Shown: one piece after another, positions 36,001-51,719 of the stretch
Position numbering within the stretch: position 1 is the first letter of the stretch
Layout: each line of letters starts with the position of its first letter
NCBI RefSeq assembly: GCF_029227915.1
Contig: NC_079884.1
Coordinates: 2,296,001 to 2,360,000, forward strand
From: Hydractinia symbiolongicarpus
Lineage: Eukaryota; Cnidaria; Hydrozoa; Anthoathecata; Hydractiniidae
Direction: 5' to 3'
DNA length: 64,000 bases
The notes under the pieces: model-generated
The model's input: the letters and a program-made list of their open reading frames with translations, nothing else
The model's database searches: none
Told to the model about the DNA's origin: nothing
Position numbers and translations under genes: made by a program

Positions 36001-39000
36001 TCTCACTGACTTTTTAACGGTGTCAGTCCGTTTGAGTTACAACGGTTGGGTCACATATTCGTACCAACATGTATGTAGCGATATTTTTTCTCATATTACT
36101 AGGTTGCATCGCTCTTAACAGTGAAGCGATTGACTGTGGGACTTAATTGAACTAACTTTGGACCGTGACCGGTTAAATGTGATAAATGAGACAATTGGAC
36201 TCCAAGAAATAACATTCTTCTTAATTTGCCCTGATTGCCTGAACTCAGCGATTACATTGGGCGCTGTGGCAGCGCTTCATTTAAAAATTTAGATAAATAA
36301 GTCATTCTTTACTGTGGGACCAATCCTAGCCGTTAGCGCGCGCTGAAGATATAGAGACAGTTTCAAAAACTCCATTTCATTGACTTTCTAACGGTGTCAA
36401 TCCGTTTGAGTTACAACGGTTGCGTCACACATTCGTACCAACATGTTTTTAGTGATTTTTTTCCGATATTCCAAAGTTGTATCGGTTTCAACAATGAAAC
36501 GATTGACTGTGAGACTTAATTGAACTAATTTTAGACTTTGACCTAATAAATGTTATAAATGAGTCATTTTGACTACAAGAAATAACATTCTTCCTAATTT
36601 GACATGATTGCAGGAACTCAGCGATTACACTGGTCGATGTGGTAGCGCTTCATTTAAAAATTTAGATAAATAAATCATTCTTTACTGTGTGACCAATCCT
36701 AGCCGTTATCGCGCGCTGAAGAAATAGCGACAGTTTCGAAAACTACATCTCACTGACTGTCTAACGGTGTCAGTCCGTTTGAGCTACAACGGTTGCGTCA
36801 CACATTCGTACCAACATGTATTTAGTGATTTTCTTCCGATATTACTAAGTTGTATCGCTTTCAACAGTGAAACAATTGACTGTGGGAGTTAATTGAACTG
36901 ATTTTGATCTGTGACCTTATAAATGTTATAAGTGAGATAATTGGACTCCAAGAAATAACAATCTTTTTAATTTGACATGATTGTGGGAAATCAGCGATTA
37001 CATCATGCTCTGTGGTAGCGCTTTATTTAAAAATTTAGATAAATAAATCTTTTCTTACTGTGGGATTAATCCTGGCCGTTAGCACCCGCTGAATAAATAG
37101 GAACAGCTCCAAAGACTACATTTCGATGAACTTTCTAGCGGTATAAATCCGTTTGAGTTGCAACGGCTGCGTCACATATTCGTACCAACATGTATTTAGC
37201 GATAGTATTCGGATATTACTAGGTTGCATCGCTTTTAACAGTGAAACGTTTGATTGTGGGACTTAATTGAACTGATTTTGGACTTTGACCTTATAAATGT
37301 GATAAATGAGGCAATATGACTACAAGAAATAACATTCTTCTTAATTTGACATGATTGCTGGAACTCAGCGATTACCCTGGGCACTGTGGTAGCGCTTTAT
37401 TTAAAAACTAATATAAATAAGTCGTTTTATACCGTGGGACCAGTCCTAGCCGTTAGTTCGCGCTGAAGAAATAGAGACATTTTCAAAAACTACATCTCAC
37501 TGACTTTTTAACGGTGTCAGTCCGTTTGAGTTACAACGGTTGGGTCACATATTCGTACCAACATGTATGTAGCGATATTTTTTCTCATATTACTAGGTTG
37601 CATCGCTCTTAACAATGAAGCGATTGACTGTGGGACTTAATTGAACTAACTTTGGACTGTGACCGGTTAAATGTGATAAATGAGACAATTGGACTCCAAG
37701 AAATAACATTCTTCTTAATTTGCCGTGATTGCCTGAACTCAGCGATTACATTGGGCGCTGTGGCAGCGCTTCATTTAAAAATTTAGATAAATAAGTCATT
37801 CTTTACTGTGGGACCAATCCTAGCCGTTAGCGCGCGCTGAAGATATAGAGACAGTTTCAAAAACTCCATTTCATTGACTTTCTAACGGTGTCAATCCGTT
37901 TGAGTTACAACGTTTGCGTCACACATTCGTACCAACATGTATTTAGTGATTTTTTTCGGATATTCCTAAGTTGTGTCGCTTTCAACAGTGAAACAATTGA
38001 CTGTGGGAGTTAATTGAACTGATTTTGATCTGTGACCTTATAAATGTTATAAGTGAGATAATTGGACTCCAAGAAATAACAATCTTTTTAATTTGACATG
38101 ATTGTGGGAAATCAGCGATTACATCAGGCTCTGTGGTAGCGCTTTATTTAAAAATTTAGATAAATAAATCTTTTCTTACTGTGGGATTAATCCTGGCCGT
38201 TAGCACCCGCTGAATAAATAGGAACAGCTCCAAAGACTACATTTCGATGAACTTTCTAGCGGTATAAATCCGTTTGAGTTGCAACGGCTGCGTCACATAT
38301 TCGTACCAACATGTATTTAGCGATAGTATTCGGATATTACTAGGTTGCATCGCTTTTAACAGTGAAACGTTTGATTGTGGGACTTAATTGAACTGATTTT
38401 GGACTTTGACCTTATAAATGTGATAAATGAGGCAATATGACTACAAGAAATAACATTCTTCTTAATTTGACATGATTGCTGGAACTCAGCGATTACCCTG
38501 GGCACTGTGGTAGCGCTTTATTTAAAAACTAATATAAATAAGTCGTTTTATACCGTGGGACCAGTCCTAGCCGTTAGTTCGCGCTGAAGAAATAGAGACA
38601 TTTTCAAAAACTACATCTCACTGACTTTTTAACGGTGTCAGTCCGTTTGAGTTACAACGGTTGGGTCACATATTCGTACCAACATGTATGTAGTGATATT
38701 TTTTCTCATATTACTAGGTTGCATCGCTCTTAACAGTGAAGCGATTGACTGTGGGACTTAATTGAACTAACTTTGGACTGTGACCTGTTAAATGTGATAA
38801 ATGAGACAATTGGACTCCAAGAAATAACATTCTTCTTAATTTGCCGTGATTGCCTGAACTCAGCGATTACATTAGGCTCTGTGGTCGCGATTCAATTAAA
38901 AACTTAGATAAATAAATCATTTGTTACTGTGGGACCAATCCTAGCCGTTATCGCGCGCTGAATAAATAGGAACAGTTTCAAAAACTACATTTCATTGACT

Positions 39001-42000
39001 TTCTAGCGGTATAAATCCGTTTGAGTTACAACGGTTGCGTCCCACATTCGTACCAACATGTATTTAGCGATAGTGTTCGGATATTACTAGTTTTCATCGA
39101 TTTTAACAGTGAAACGTTTGACTGTGGGACATAATTGAACTGATTTTGGACTTTGACCTTATAAATGTGATAAATGAGCCAGTTTGAATACAAGAAATAA
39201 CATTCTTCTTAATTTGGCATGATTGTGGGAATTCAACGCTTGCACAGGACCCTGTGGTAGCGATTCATTTAAAAATTTAGATAAATAAGTCATTTTTACT
39301 GTGGGACCAATCCTAGCTGTTAGCGCGCGCTGAAGATATAGAGACAGTTTCAAAAACTCCATTTCATTGACTTTCTAACGGTGTCAATCCGTTTGAGTTA
39401 CAACGGTTGCGTCACACATTCGTACCAACATGTTTTTAGTGATTTTTTTCCGATATTCCAAAGTTGTATCGGTTTCAACAGTGAAACGATTGACTGTGAG
39501 ACTTAATTGAACTGATTTTAGACTTTGACCTAATAAATGTTATAAATGAGTCATTTTGACTACAAGAAATAACATTCTTCCTAATTTGACATGATTGCAG
39601 GAACTCAGCGATTACATTGGTCGATGTGGTAGCGCTTCATTTAAAAATTTAGATAAATAAATCATTCTTTACTGTGTGACCAATCCTAGCCGTTATCGCG
39701 CGCTGAAGAAATAGCGACAGTTTCGAAAACTACATCTCACTGACTGTCTAACGGTGTCAGTCCGTTTGAGATACAACGGTTGCGTCACACATTCGTACCA
39801 ACATGTATTTAGTGATTTTCTTCCGATATTACTAAGTTGTATCGCTTTCAACAGTGAAACAATTGACTGTGGGAGTTAATTGAACTGATTTTGATCTGTG
39901 ACCCTATAAATGTTATAAGTGAGATAATTGGACTCCAAGAAATAACAATCTTTTTAATTTGACATGATTGTGGGAAATCAGCGATTACATCAGGCTCTGT
40001 GGTAGCGCTTTATTTAAAAATTTAGATAAATAAATCTTTTCTTACTGTGGGATTAATCCTGGCCGTTAGCACCCGCTGAATAAATAGGAACAGCTCCAAA
40101 GACTACATTTCGATGAGCTTTCTAGCGGTATAAATCCGTTTGAGTTGCAACGGCTGCGTCACATATTCGTACCAACATGTATTTAGCGATAGTATTCGGA
40201 TATTACTAGGTTGCATCGCTTTTAACAGTGAAACGTTTGATTGTGGGACTTAATTGAACTGATTTTGGACTTTGACCTTATAAATGTGATAAATGAGGCA
40301 ATATGACTACAAGAAATAACATTCTTCTTAATTTGACATGATTGCTGGAACTCAGCGATTACCCTGGGCACTGTGGTAGCGCTTTATTTAAAAACTAATA
40401 TAAATAAGTCGTTTTATACCGTGGGACCAGTCCTAGCCGTTAGTTCGCGCTGAAGAAATAGAGACATTTTCAAAAACTACATCTCACTGACTTTTTAACG
40501 GTGTCAGTCGGTTTGAGTTACAACGGTTGGGTCACATATTCGTACCAACATGTATGTAGCGATATTTTTTCTCATATTACTAGGTTGCATCGCTCTTAAC
40601 AGTGAAGCGATTGACTGTGGGACTTAATTGAACTAACTTTGGACTGTGACCTGTTAAATGTGATAAATGAGACAATTGGACTCCAAGAAATAACATTCTT
40701 CTTAATTTGTCGTGATTGCCTGAACTCAGCGATTACATTGGGCGCTGTGGCAGCGCTTCATTTAAAAATTTAGATAAATAAGTCATTCTTTACTGTGGGA
40801 CCAATCCTAGCCGTTAGCGCGCGCTGAAGATATAGAGACAGTTTCAAAAACTCCATTTCATTGACTTTCTAACGGTGTCAATCCGTTTGAGTTACAACGG
40901 TTGCGTCACACATTCGTACCAACATGTATTTAGTGATTTTTTTCGGATATTCCTAAGTTGTGTCGCTTTCAACAGTCAAACGATTGACGGTGGGACTTAA
41001 TTGAACTGATTTTGGACTTTGACCTTATAAATGTGATAAATGAGCCAGTTTGAATACAAGAAATAACATTCTTCTTAATTTGACATGATTGTGGGAACTC
41101 AACGGTTGCACAGGACCCTGTGGTAGCGATTCATTTAAAAATTTAGATAAATAAGTCATTTCTACTGTGGGACCAATCCTAGCCGTTAGCGCGCGCTGAA
41201 GATATAGAGAAAGTTTCAAAATCTCCATTTCATTAAATTTCTAACGGTCTAAATTCGTTTGAGTTACAACGGTTGCGTCACATATTCGTACCAACATGTA
41301 TTTAGTGATTTTTTTCGGATATTCCTAAGTTGTACCGCTTTCAACAGTCAAACGATTGACTGTGGGACTTAATTGAACTGATTTTGGACTTTGACCTTAT
41401 AAATGTTATAAATGAGTCATTTTGACTACAAGAAATAACATTCTTCTTAATTTGACATGATTGCTGGAACTCAGCGATTACACTGGGCGCTGTGGTAACG
41501 TTTTATTTAAAAACTTAGATAAATAAATCATTTTTTACTGTGGGACCAATCCTAGCCGTTATCGCGCACTGAAGAAATAGGATTAGTTTCAAAGATTACA
41601 TTTCATTGACTTTCTAGCGGTATAAATCCGTTTCAGTTACAACGGTTGCGTCACACATTCATACCAACATGTATTTAGCGATAATGTTCGGATATTACTA
41701 GTTTGCATCGATTTTAACAGTGAAACGTTTGACTGTGGGACATAATTGAACTGATTTTGGACTTTGACCTTATAAATGTGATAAATGAGCCAGTTTGAAT
41801 ACAAGAAATAACATTCTTCTTAATTTGACATGATTGTGGGAACTCAACGGTTGCACAGGACCCCGTGGTAGCGATTCATTTAAAAATTTAGATAAATAAG
41901 TCATTTTTACTGTGGGACCAATCCTAGCCGTTAGCGCGCGCTGAAGATATAGAGACAGTTTCAAAAACTCCATTTCATTGACTTTCTAACGGTGTTAATC

Positions 42001-42869
42001 CGTTTGAGTTACAACGGTTGCGTCACACATTTGTACCAACATGTATTTAGTGATTTTTTTTTGGATATTCCTAAGTTGTGTCGCTTTCAACAGTCAAACG
42101 ATTGACTGTGGGACTTAATTGAACTGATTTTAGACTTTGACCTTATAAATGTTATAAACGAGTCATTTTGACTACAAGAAATAACATTCTTCTTAATTTG
42201 ACATGATTGCAGGAACTCAGCGATTACACTGGTCGCTGTGGTAGCGCTTCATTTAAAAATTTAGATAAATAAATCATTCTTTACTGTGTGACCAATCCTA
42301 GCCGTTAGTGCGCGCTGACGAAATAGCGAAAGTTTCAAAAACTACATCTCACTGACTTTCTAACGGTGTCAGTCCGTTCGAGCTATAACGGTTGCGTCAC
42401 ACATTCGTACCAACATGTATTTAGTGATTTTCTTCCGATATTACTAAGTTGTATCGCTTTCAACAGTGAAACAATTGACTGTGGGAATTAATTGAACTGA
42501 TTTTGATCTGTGACCGTATAAATGTTATAAGTGAGATAATTGGACTCCAAGAAATAACAATCTTTTTAATTTGACATGATTGTGGGAAATCAGCGATTAC
42601 ATCAGGCTCTGTGGTAGCGCTTTGTTTAAAAATTTAGATAAATAAGTCATTTTTACTGTGGGACCAATCCTAGCTGTTAGCGCGCGCTGAAGATATAGAG
42701 ACAGTTTCAAAAACTCCATTTCATTGACTTTCTAACGGTGTCAATCCGTTTGAGTTACAACGGTTGCGTCACACATTCGTACCAACATGTATTTAGTGAT
42801 TTTCTTCGGATATTCCTAAGTTGTGTCGCTTTCAACAGTCAAACGATTGACGGTGGGACTTAATTGAAC

Positions 42870-45800
42870 TGATTTTGGACTTTGACCTTATAAATGTTAA
42901 TAATGAGTCATTTTGACTACAAGAAATAACATTCTTCTTAATTTGACATGATTGCTGGAACTCAGCGATTACACTGGGCGCTGTGGTAACGCTTTATTTA
43001 AAAACTTAGATAAATAAATCATTTTTTACTGTGGGACCAATCCTAGCCGTTATCGCGCGCTGAATAAATAGGAACAGTTTCAAAGACTATATTTCATTAT
43101 CTTTCTAGCGGTATAAATCCGTTTGAGTTACAACGGTTGCGTCACACATTCGTACCAACATGTATTTAGCGATAGTGTTCGGATATTACTAGTTTGCATC
43201 GATTTTAACAGTGAAACGTTTGACTGTGGGACATAATTGAACTGATTTTGGACTTTGACCTTATAAATGTGATAAATGAGCCAGTTTGAATACAAGAAAT
43301 AACATTCTTCTTAATTTGACATAATTGTGGGAACTCAACGGTTGCACAGGACCCCGTGGTAGCGATTCATTTAAAAATTTAGATAAATAAGTCATTTTTA
43401 CTGTGGGACCAATCCTAGCCGTTAGCGCGCGCTGAAGATATAGAGACAGTTTCAAAAACTCCATTTCATTGACTTTCTAACGGTGTTAATCCGTTTGAGT
43501 TACAACGGTTGCGTCACACATTTGTACCAACATGTATTTAGTGATTTTTTTTTGGATATTCCTAAGTTGTGTCGCTTTCAACAGTCAAACGATTGACTGT
43601 GGGACTTAATTGAACTGATTTTAGACTTTGACCTTATAAATGTTATAAATGAGTCATTTTGACTACAAGAAATAACATTCTTCTTAATTTGACATGATTG
43701 CAGGAACTCAGCGATTACACTGGTCGCTGTGGTAGCGCTTCATTTAAAAATTTAGATAAATAAGTCATTCTTTACTGTGGGACCAATCTTAGCCGTTATC
43801 GCGCGCTGACGAAATAGCGACAGTTTCAAAAACTACATCTCACTGACTTTCTAACGGTGTCAGTCCGTTCGAGCTATAACGGTTGCGTCACACATTCGTA
43901 CCAACATGTATTTAGTGATTTTCTTCCGATATTACTAAGTTGTATCGCTTTCAACAGTGAAACAATTGACTGTGGGAATTAATTGAACTGATTTTGATCT
44001 GTGACCGTATAAATGTTATAAGTGAGATAATTGGACTCCAAGAAATAACAATCTTTTTAATTTGACATGATTGTGGGAAATCAGCGATTACATCAGGCTC
44101 TGTGGTAGCGCTTTGTTTAAAAATTTAGATAAATAAGTCATTTTTACTGTGGGACCAATCCTAGCTGTTAGCGCGCGCTGAAGATATAGAGACAGTTTCA
44201 AAAACTCCATTTCATTGACTTTCTAACGGTTTCAATCCGTTTGAGTTACAACGGTTGCGTCACACATTCGTACCAACATGTATTTAGTGATTTTCTTCGG
44301 ATATTCCTAAGTTGTGTCGCTTTCAACAGTCAAACGATTGACGGTGGGACTTAATTGAACTGATATTGGACTTTGACCTTATAAATGTGATAAATGAGCC
44401 AGTTTGAATACAAGAAATAACATTCTTCTTAATTTGACATGATTGTGGGAACTCAACGGTTGCACAGGACCCTGTGGTAGCGATTCATTTAAAAATTTAG
44501 ATAAATAAGTCATTTCTACTGTGGGACCAATCCTAGCCGTTAGCGCGCGCTGAAGATATAGAGACAGTTTCAAAATCTCTATTTCATTGACTTTCTAACG
44601 GTCTAAATTCGTTTGAGTTACAACGGTTGCGTCACACATTCGTACCAACATGTATTTAGTGATTTTTTTCGGATATTCCTAAGTTGTACCGCCTTCAACA
44701 GTCAAACGATTGACTGTGGGACTTAATTGAACTGATTTTGGACTTTGACCTTATAAATGTTAATAATGAGTCATTTTGACTACAAGAAATAACATTCTTC
44801 TTAATTTGACATGATTGCTGGAACTCAGCGATTACACTGGGCGCTGTGGTAACGCTTTATTTAAAAACTTAGATAAATAAATCATTTTTTACTGTGGGAC
44901 CAATCCTAGCCGTTATCGCGCGCTGAATAAATAGGAACAGTTTCAAAGACTACATTTCATTGTCTTTCTAGCGGTATAAATCCGTTTGAGTTACAACGGT
45001 TGCGTCACACATTCGTACCAACATGTATTTAGCGATAGTGTTCGGATATTACTAGTTTGCATCGATTTTAACAGTGAAACGTTTGACTGTGGGACATAAT
45101 TGAACTGATTTTGGACTTTGACCTTATAAATGTGATAAATGAGCCAGTTTGAATACAAGAAATAACATTCTTCTTAATTTGACATAATTGTGGGAACTCA
45201 ACGGTTGCACAGGACCCCGTGGTAGCGATTCATTTAAAAATTTAGATAAATAAGTCATTTTTACTGTGGGACCAATCCTAGCCGTTAGCGCGCGCTGAAG
45301 ATATAGAGACAGTTTCAAAAACTCCATTTCATTGACTTTCTAACGGTGTTAATCCGTTTGAGTTACAACGGTTGCGTCACACATTTGTACCAACATGTAT
45401 TTAGTGATTTTTTTTTGGATATTCCTAAGTTGTGTCGCTTTCAACAGTCAAACGATTGACTGTGGGACTTAATTGAACTGATTTTAGACTTTGACCTTAT
45501 AAATGTTATAAATGAGTCATTTTGACTACAAGAAATAACATTCTTCTTAATTTGACATGATTGCTGGAACTCAGCGATTACACTGGTCGCTGTGGTAGCG
45601 CTTCATTTAAAAATTTAGATAAATAAATCATTCTTTACTGTGTGACCAATCCTAGCCGTTAGCGCGCGCTGACGAAATAGCGAAAGTTTCAAAAACTACA
45701 TCTCACTGACTTTCTAACGGTGTCAGTCCGTTCGAGCTATAACGGTTGCGTCACACATTCGTACCAACATGTATTTAGTGATTTTCTTCCGATATTACTA

Positions 45801-46600
45801 AGTTGTATCGCTTTCAACAGTGAAACAATTGACTGTGGGAATTAATTGAACTGATTTTGATCTGTGACCGTATAAATGTTATAAGTGAGATAATTGGACT
45901 CCAAGAAATAACAATCTTTTTAATTTGACATGATTGTGGGAAATCAGCGATTACATCAGGCTCTGTGGTAGCGCTTTGTTTAAAAATTTAGATAAATAAG
46001 TCATTTTTACTGTGGGACCAATCCTAGCTGTTAGCGCGCGCTGAAGATATAGAGACAGTTTCAAAAACTCCATTTCATTGACTTTCTAACGGTGTCAATC
46101 CGTTTGAGTTACAACGGTTGCGTCACACATTCGTACCAACATGTATTTAGTGATTTTCTTCGGATATTCCTAAGTTGTGTCGCTTTCAACAGTCAAACGA
46201 TTGACGGTGGGACTTAATTGAACTGATTTTGGACTTTGACCTTATAAATGTGATAAATGAGCCAGTTTGAATACAAGAAATAACATTCTTCTTAATTTGA
46301 CATGATTGTGGGAACTCAACGGTTGCACAGGACCCTGTGGTAGCGATTCATTTAAAAATTTAGATAAATAAGTCATTTCTACTGTGGGACCAATCCTAGC
46401 CGTTAGCGCGCGCTGAAGATATAGAGACAGTTTCAAAATCTCTATTTCATTGACTTTCTAACGGTCTAAATTCGTTTTAGTTACAACGGTTGCGTCACAC
46501 ATTCGTACCAACATGTATTTAGTGATTTTTTTCGGATATTCCTAAGTTGTACCGCCTTCAACAGTCAAACGATTGACTGTGGGACTTAATTGAACTGATT
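42870..46600 (+). repeat. 1863-bp (5-monomer) higher-order repeat, two copies
   Basis: Order of monomer classes is b'-a-b-c-a, then repeated. The class a frames at 43261 and 44379 recur at 45124 and 46242, offset 1863, and gttaataatgagtc near 42897 recurs at 44760. The same class order, with insertions and deletions of whole monomers, continues to the window end. Confidence 0.8.
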
Positions 46601-49600
46601 TTGGACTTTGACCTTATAAATGTTAATAATGAGTCATTTTGACTACAAGAAATAACATTCTTCTTAATTTGACATGATTGCTGGAACTCAGCGATTACAC
46701 TGGGCGCTGTGGTAACGCTTTATTTAAAAACTTAGATAAATAAATCATTTTTTACTGTGGGACCAATCCTAGCCGTTATCGCGCGCTGAATAAATAGGAA
46801 CAGTTTCAAAGACTACATTTCATTGTCTTTCTAGCGGTATAAATCCGTTTGAGTTACAACGGTTGCGTCACACATTCGTACCAACATGTATTTAGCGATA
46901 GTTTTCGGATATTACTAGTTTGCATCGATTTTAACAGTGAAACGTTTGACTGTGGGACATAATTGAACTGATTTTGGACTTTGACCTTATAAATGTGATA
47001 AATGAGTCATTTTGACTACAAGAAATAACATTCTTCTTAATTTGACATGATTGCAGGAACTCAGCGATTACACTGGTCGCTGTGGTAGCGCTTCATTTGA
47101 AAATTTAGATAAATAAATCATTCTTTACTGTGTGACCAATCCTAGCCGTTATCGCGCGCTGAAGAAATAGCGACAGTTTCGAAAACTACATCTCACTGAC
47201 TGTCTAACGGTGTCAGTTCGTTTGAGTTACAACGGTTGGGTGACATATTCGTACCAACATGTATGTAGCGATATTTTTTCTGATGTTACTAGGTTGCATC
47301 GCTCTTAACAGTGAAACGATTGACTGTGGGACTTAATTGAACTAACTTTGGACTGTGACCTATTAAATGTGATAATTGAGACAATTGGACTCCAAGAAAT
47401 AACATTCTTCTTAATTTGACGTGATTGCCTGAAATTAGCGATTACATTGGGCGCTGTGGCAGCGCTTCATTTAAAAATTTAGATAAATAAGTCATTCTTT
47501 ACTGTGGGACCAATCCTAGCCGTTATCGCGCGCTGACGAAATAGCGAAAAATTCAAAAACTACATCTCACTGACTTTCTAACGGTGTCAGTCCGTTTGAG
47601 CTATAACGGTTGCGTCACACATTCGTACCAACATGTATTTAGTGATTTTCTTCCGATATTACTAAGTTGTATCGCTTTCAACAGTGAAACAATTGACTGT
47701 GGGAATTAATTGAACTGATTTTGATCTGTGACCGTATAAATGTTATAAGTGAGATAATTGGACTCCAAGAAATAACAATCTTTTTAATTTGACATGATTG
47801 TGGGAAATCAGCGATTACATCAGGCTCTGTGGTAGCGCTTTATTTAAAAATTTAGATAAATAAGTCATTTCTACTGTGGGACCAATCCTAGCTGTTAGCG
47901 CGCGCTGAAGATATATAGACAGTTTCAAAAACTCCATTTCATTGACTTTCTAACGGTGTCAATCCGTTTGAGTTACAACAGTTGCGTCACACATTCGTAC
48001 CAACATGTATTTAGTGATTTTCTTTGGATATTCCTAAGTTGTGTCGCTTTCAACAGTCAAACGATTGACGGTGGGACTTAATTGAACTGATTTTGGACTT
48101 TGACCTTATAAATGTGATAAATGAGCCAGTTTGAATACAAGAAATAACATTCTTCTTAATTTGACATGATTGTGGGAACTCAACGGTTGCACAGGACCCT
48201 GTGGTAGCGATTCATTTAAAAATTTAGATAAATAAGTCATTTCTACTGTGGGATTAATCCTAGCCGTTAGCGCGCGCTGAAGATATAGAGACAGTTTCAA
48301 AATCTCCATTTCATTGACTTTCTAACGGTCTAAATTTGTTTGAGTTACAACGGTTGCGTCACACATTCGTACCAACATGTATTTAGTGATTTTTTTCGGA
48401 TATTCCTAAGTTGTACCGCCTTCAACAGTCAAACGATTGACTGTGGGACTTAATTGAACTGATTTTGGACTTTGACCTTATAAATGTTAATAATGAGTCA
48501 TTTTGACTACAAGAAATAACATTCTTCTTAATTTGACATGATTGCTGGAACTCAGCGATTACACTGGGCGCTGTGGTAACGCTTTATTTAAAAACTTAGA
48601 TAAATAAATCATTTTTTACTGTGGGACCAATCCTAGCCGTTTATCGCGCGCTGAATAAATAGGAACAGTTTCAAAGACTACATTTCATTGACTTTCTAGC
48701 GGTATAAATCCGTTTGAGTTACAACGGTTGCGTCACACATTCGTACCAACATGTATTTAGCGATAGTGTTCGGATATTACTAGTTTGCATCGATTTTAAC
48801 AGTGAAACGTTTGACTGTGGGACATAATTGAACTGATTTTGGACTTTGACCTTATAAATGTGATAAATGAGCCAGTTTGAATGCAAGAAATAACATTCTT
48901 CTTAATTTGACATGATTGTGGGAACTCAACGGTTGCACAGGACCCCGTGGTAGCGATTCATTTAAAAATTTAGATAAATAAGTCATTTTTACTGTGGGAC
49001 CAATCCTAGCCGTTAGCGCGCGCTGAAGATATAGAGACAGTTTCAAAAACTCCATTTCATTGACTTTCTAACGGCGTTAATCCGTTTGAGTTACAACGGT
49101 TGCGTCACACATTCGTACCAACATGTATTTAGTGATTTTTTTTGGATATTCCTAAGTTGTGTCGCTTTCAACAGTCAAACGATTGACTGTGGGACTTAAT
49201 TGAACTGATTTTAGACTTTGACCTTATAAATGTTATAAATGAGTCATTTTGACTACAAGAAATAACATTCTTCTTAATTTGACATGATTGCAGGAACTCA
49301 GCGATTACACTGGTCGCTGTGGTAGCGCTTCATTTAAAAATTTAGATAAATAAATCATTCTTTACTGTGTAACCAATCCTAGCCGTTATCGCGCGCTGAA
49401 GAAATAGCGACAGTTTCGAAAACTACATCTCACTGACTGTCTAACGGTGTCAGTCCGTTTGAGTTACAACGGTTGCGTCACACATTCGTACCAACATGTA
49501 TTTAGTGATTTTTTTCGGATATTCCTAAGTTGTACCGCCTTCAACAGTCAAACGATTGACTGTGGGACTTAATTGAACTGATTTTGGACTTTGACCTTAT

Positions 49601-51719
49601 AAATGTTAATAATGAGTCATTTTGACTACAAGAAATAACATTCTTCTTAATTTGACATGATTGCTGGAACTCAGCGATTACACTGGGCGCTGTGGTAACG
49701 CTTTATTTAAAAACTTAGATAAATAAATCATTTTTTACTGTGGGACCAATCCTAGCCGTTATCGCGCGCTGAATAAATAGGAACAGTTTCAAAGACTACA
49801 TTTCATTGTCTTTCTAGCGGTATAAATCCGTTTGAGTTACAACGGTTGCGTCACACATTCGTACCAACATGTATTTAGCGATAGTGTTCGGATATTACTA
49901 GTTTGCATCGATTTTAACAGTGAAACGTTTGACTGTGGGACATAATTGAACTGATTTTGGACTTTGACCTTATAAATGTGATAAATGAGCCAGTTTGAAT
50001 ACAAGAAATAACATTCTTCTTAATTTGACATAATTGTGGGAACTCAACGGTTGCACAGGACCCCGTGGTAGCGATTCATTTAAAAATTTAGATAAATAAG
50101 TCATTTTTACTGTGGGACCAATCCTAGCCGTTAGCGCGCGCTGAAGATATAGAGACAGTTTCAAAAACTCCATTTCATTGACTTTCTAACGGTGTTAATC
50201 CGTTTGAGTTACAACGGTTGCGTCACACATTTGTACCAACATGTATTTAGTGATTTTTTTTTGGATATTCCTAAGTTGTGTCGCTTTCAACAGTCAAACG
50301 ATTGACTGTGGGACTTAATTGAACTGATTTTAGACTTTGACCTTATAAATGTTATAAATGAGTCATTTTGACTACAAGAAATAACATTCTTCTTAATTTG
50401 ACATGATTGCTGGAACTCAGCGATTACACTGGTCGCTGTGGTAGCGCTTCATTTAAAAATTTAGATAAATAAATCATTCTTTACTGTGGGACCAATCCTA
50501 GCCGTTATCGCGCGCTGAATAAATAGGAACAGTTTCAAAGACTACATTTCATTGTCTTTCTAGCGGTATAAATCCGTTTGAGTTACAACGGTTGCGTCAC
50601 ACATTCGTACCAACATGTATTTAGCGATAGTGTTCGGATATTACTAGTTTGCATCGATTTTAACAGTGAAACGTTTGACTGTGGGACATAATTGAACTGA
50701 TTTTGGACTTTGACCTTATAAATGTGATAAATGAGCCAGTTTGAATACAAGAAATAACATTCTTCTTAATTTGACATAATTGTGGGAACTCAACGGTTGC
50801 ACAGGACCCCGTGGTAGCGATTCATTTAAAAATTTAGATAAATAAGTCATTTTTACTGTGGGACCAATCCTAGCCGTTAGCGCGCGCTGAAGATATAGAG
50901 ACAGTTTTAAAAACTCCATTTCATTGACTTTCTAACGGTGTTAATCCGTTTGAGTTACAACGGTTGCGTCACACATTTGTACCAACATGTATTTAGTGAT
51001 TTTTTTTTGGATATTCCTAAGTTGTGTCGCTTTCAACAGTCAAACGATTGACTGTGGGACTTAATTGAACTGATTTTAGACTTTGACCTTATAAATGTTA
51101 TAAATGAGTCATTTTGACTACAAGAAATAACATTCTTCTTAATTTGACATGATTGCAGGAACTCAGCGATTACACTGGTCGCTGTGGTAGCGCTTCATTT
51201 AAAAATTTAGATAAATAAATCATTCTTTACTGTGTGACCAATCCTAGCCGTTACCGCGCGCTGACGAAATAGCGAAAGTTTCAAAAACTACATCTCACTG
51301 ACTTTCTAACGGTGTCAGTCCGTTCGAGCTATAACGGTTGCGTCACACATTCGTACCAACATGTATTTAGTGATTTTCTTCCGATATTACTAAGTTGTAT
51401 CGCTTTCAACAGTGAAACAATTGACTGTGGGAATTAATTGAACTGATTTTGATCTGTGACCGTATAAATGTTATAAGTGAGATAATTGGACTCCAAGAAA
51501 TAACAATCTTTTTAATTTGACATGATTGTGGGAAATCAGCGATTACATCAGGCTCTGTGGTAGCGCTTTGTTTAAAAATTTAGATAAATAAGTCATTTCT
51601 ACTGTGGGACCAATCCTAGCCGTTAGCGCGCGCTGAAGATATAGAGACAGTTTAAAAATCTCTATTTCATTGACTTTCTAACGGTCTAAATTCGTTTGAG
51701 TTACAACGGTTGCGTCACA

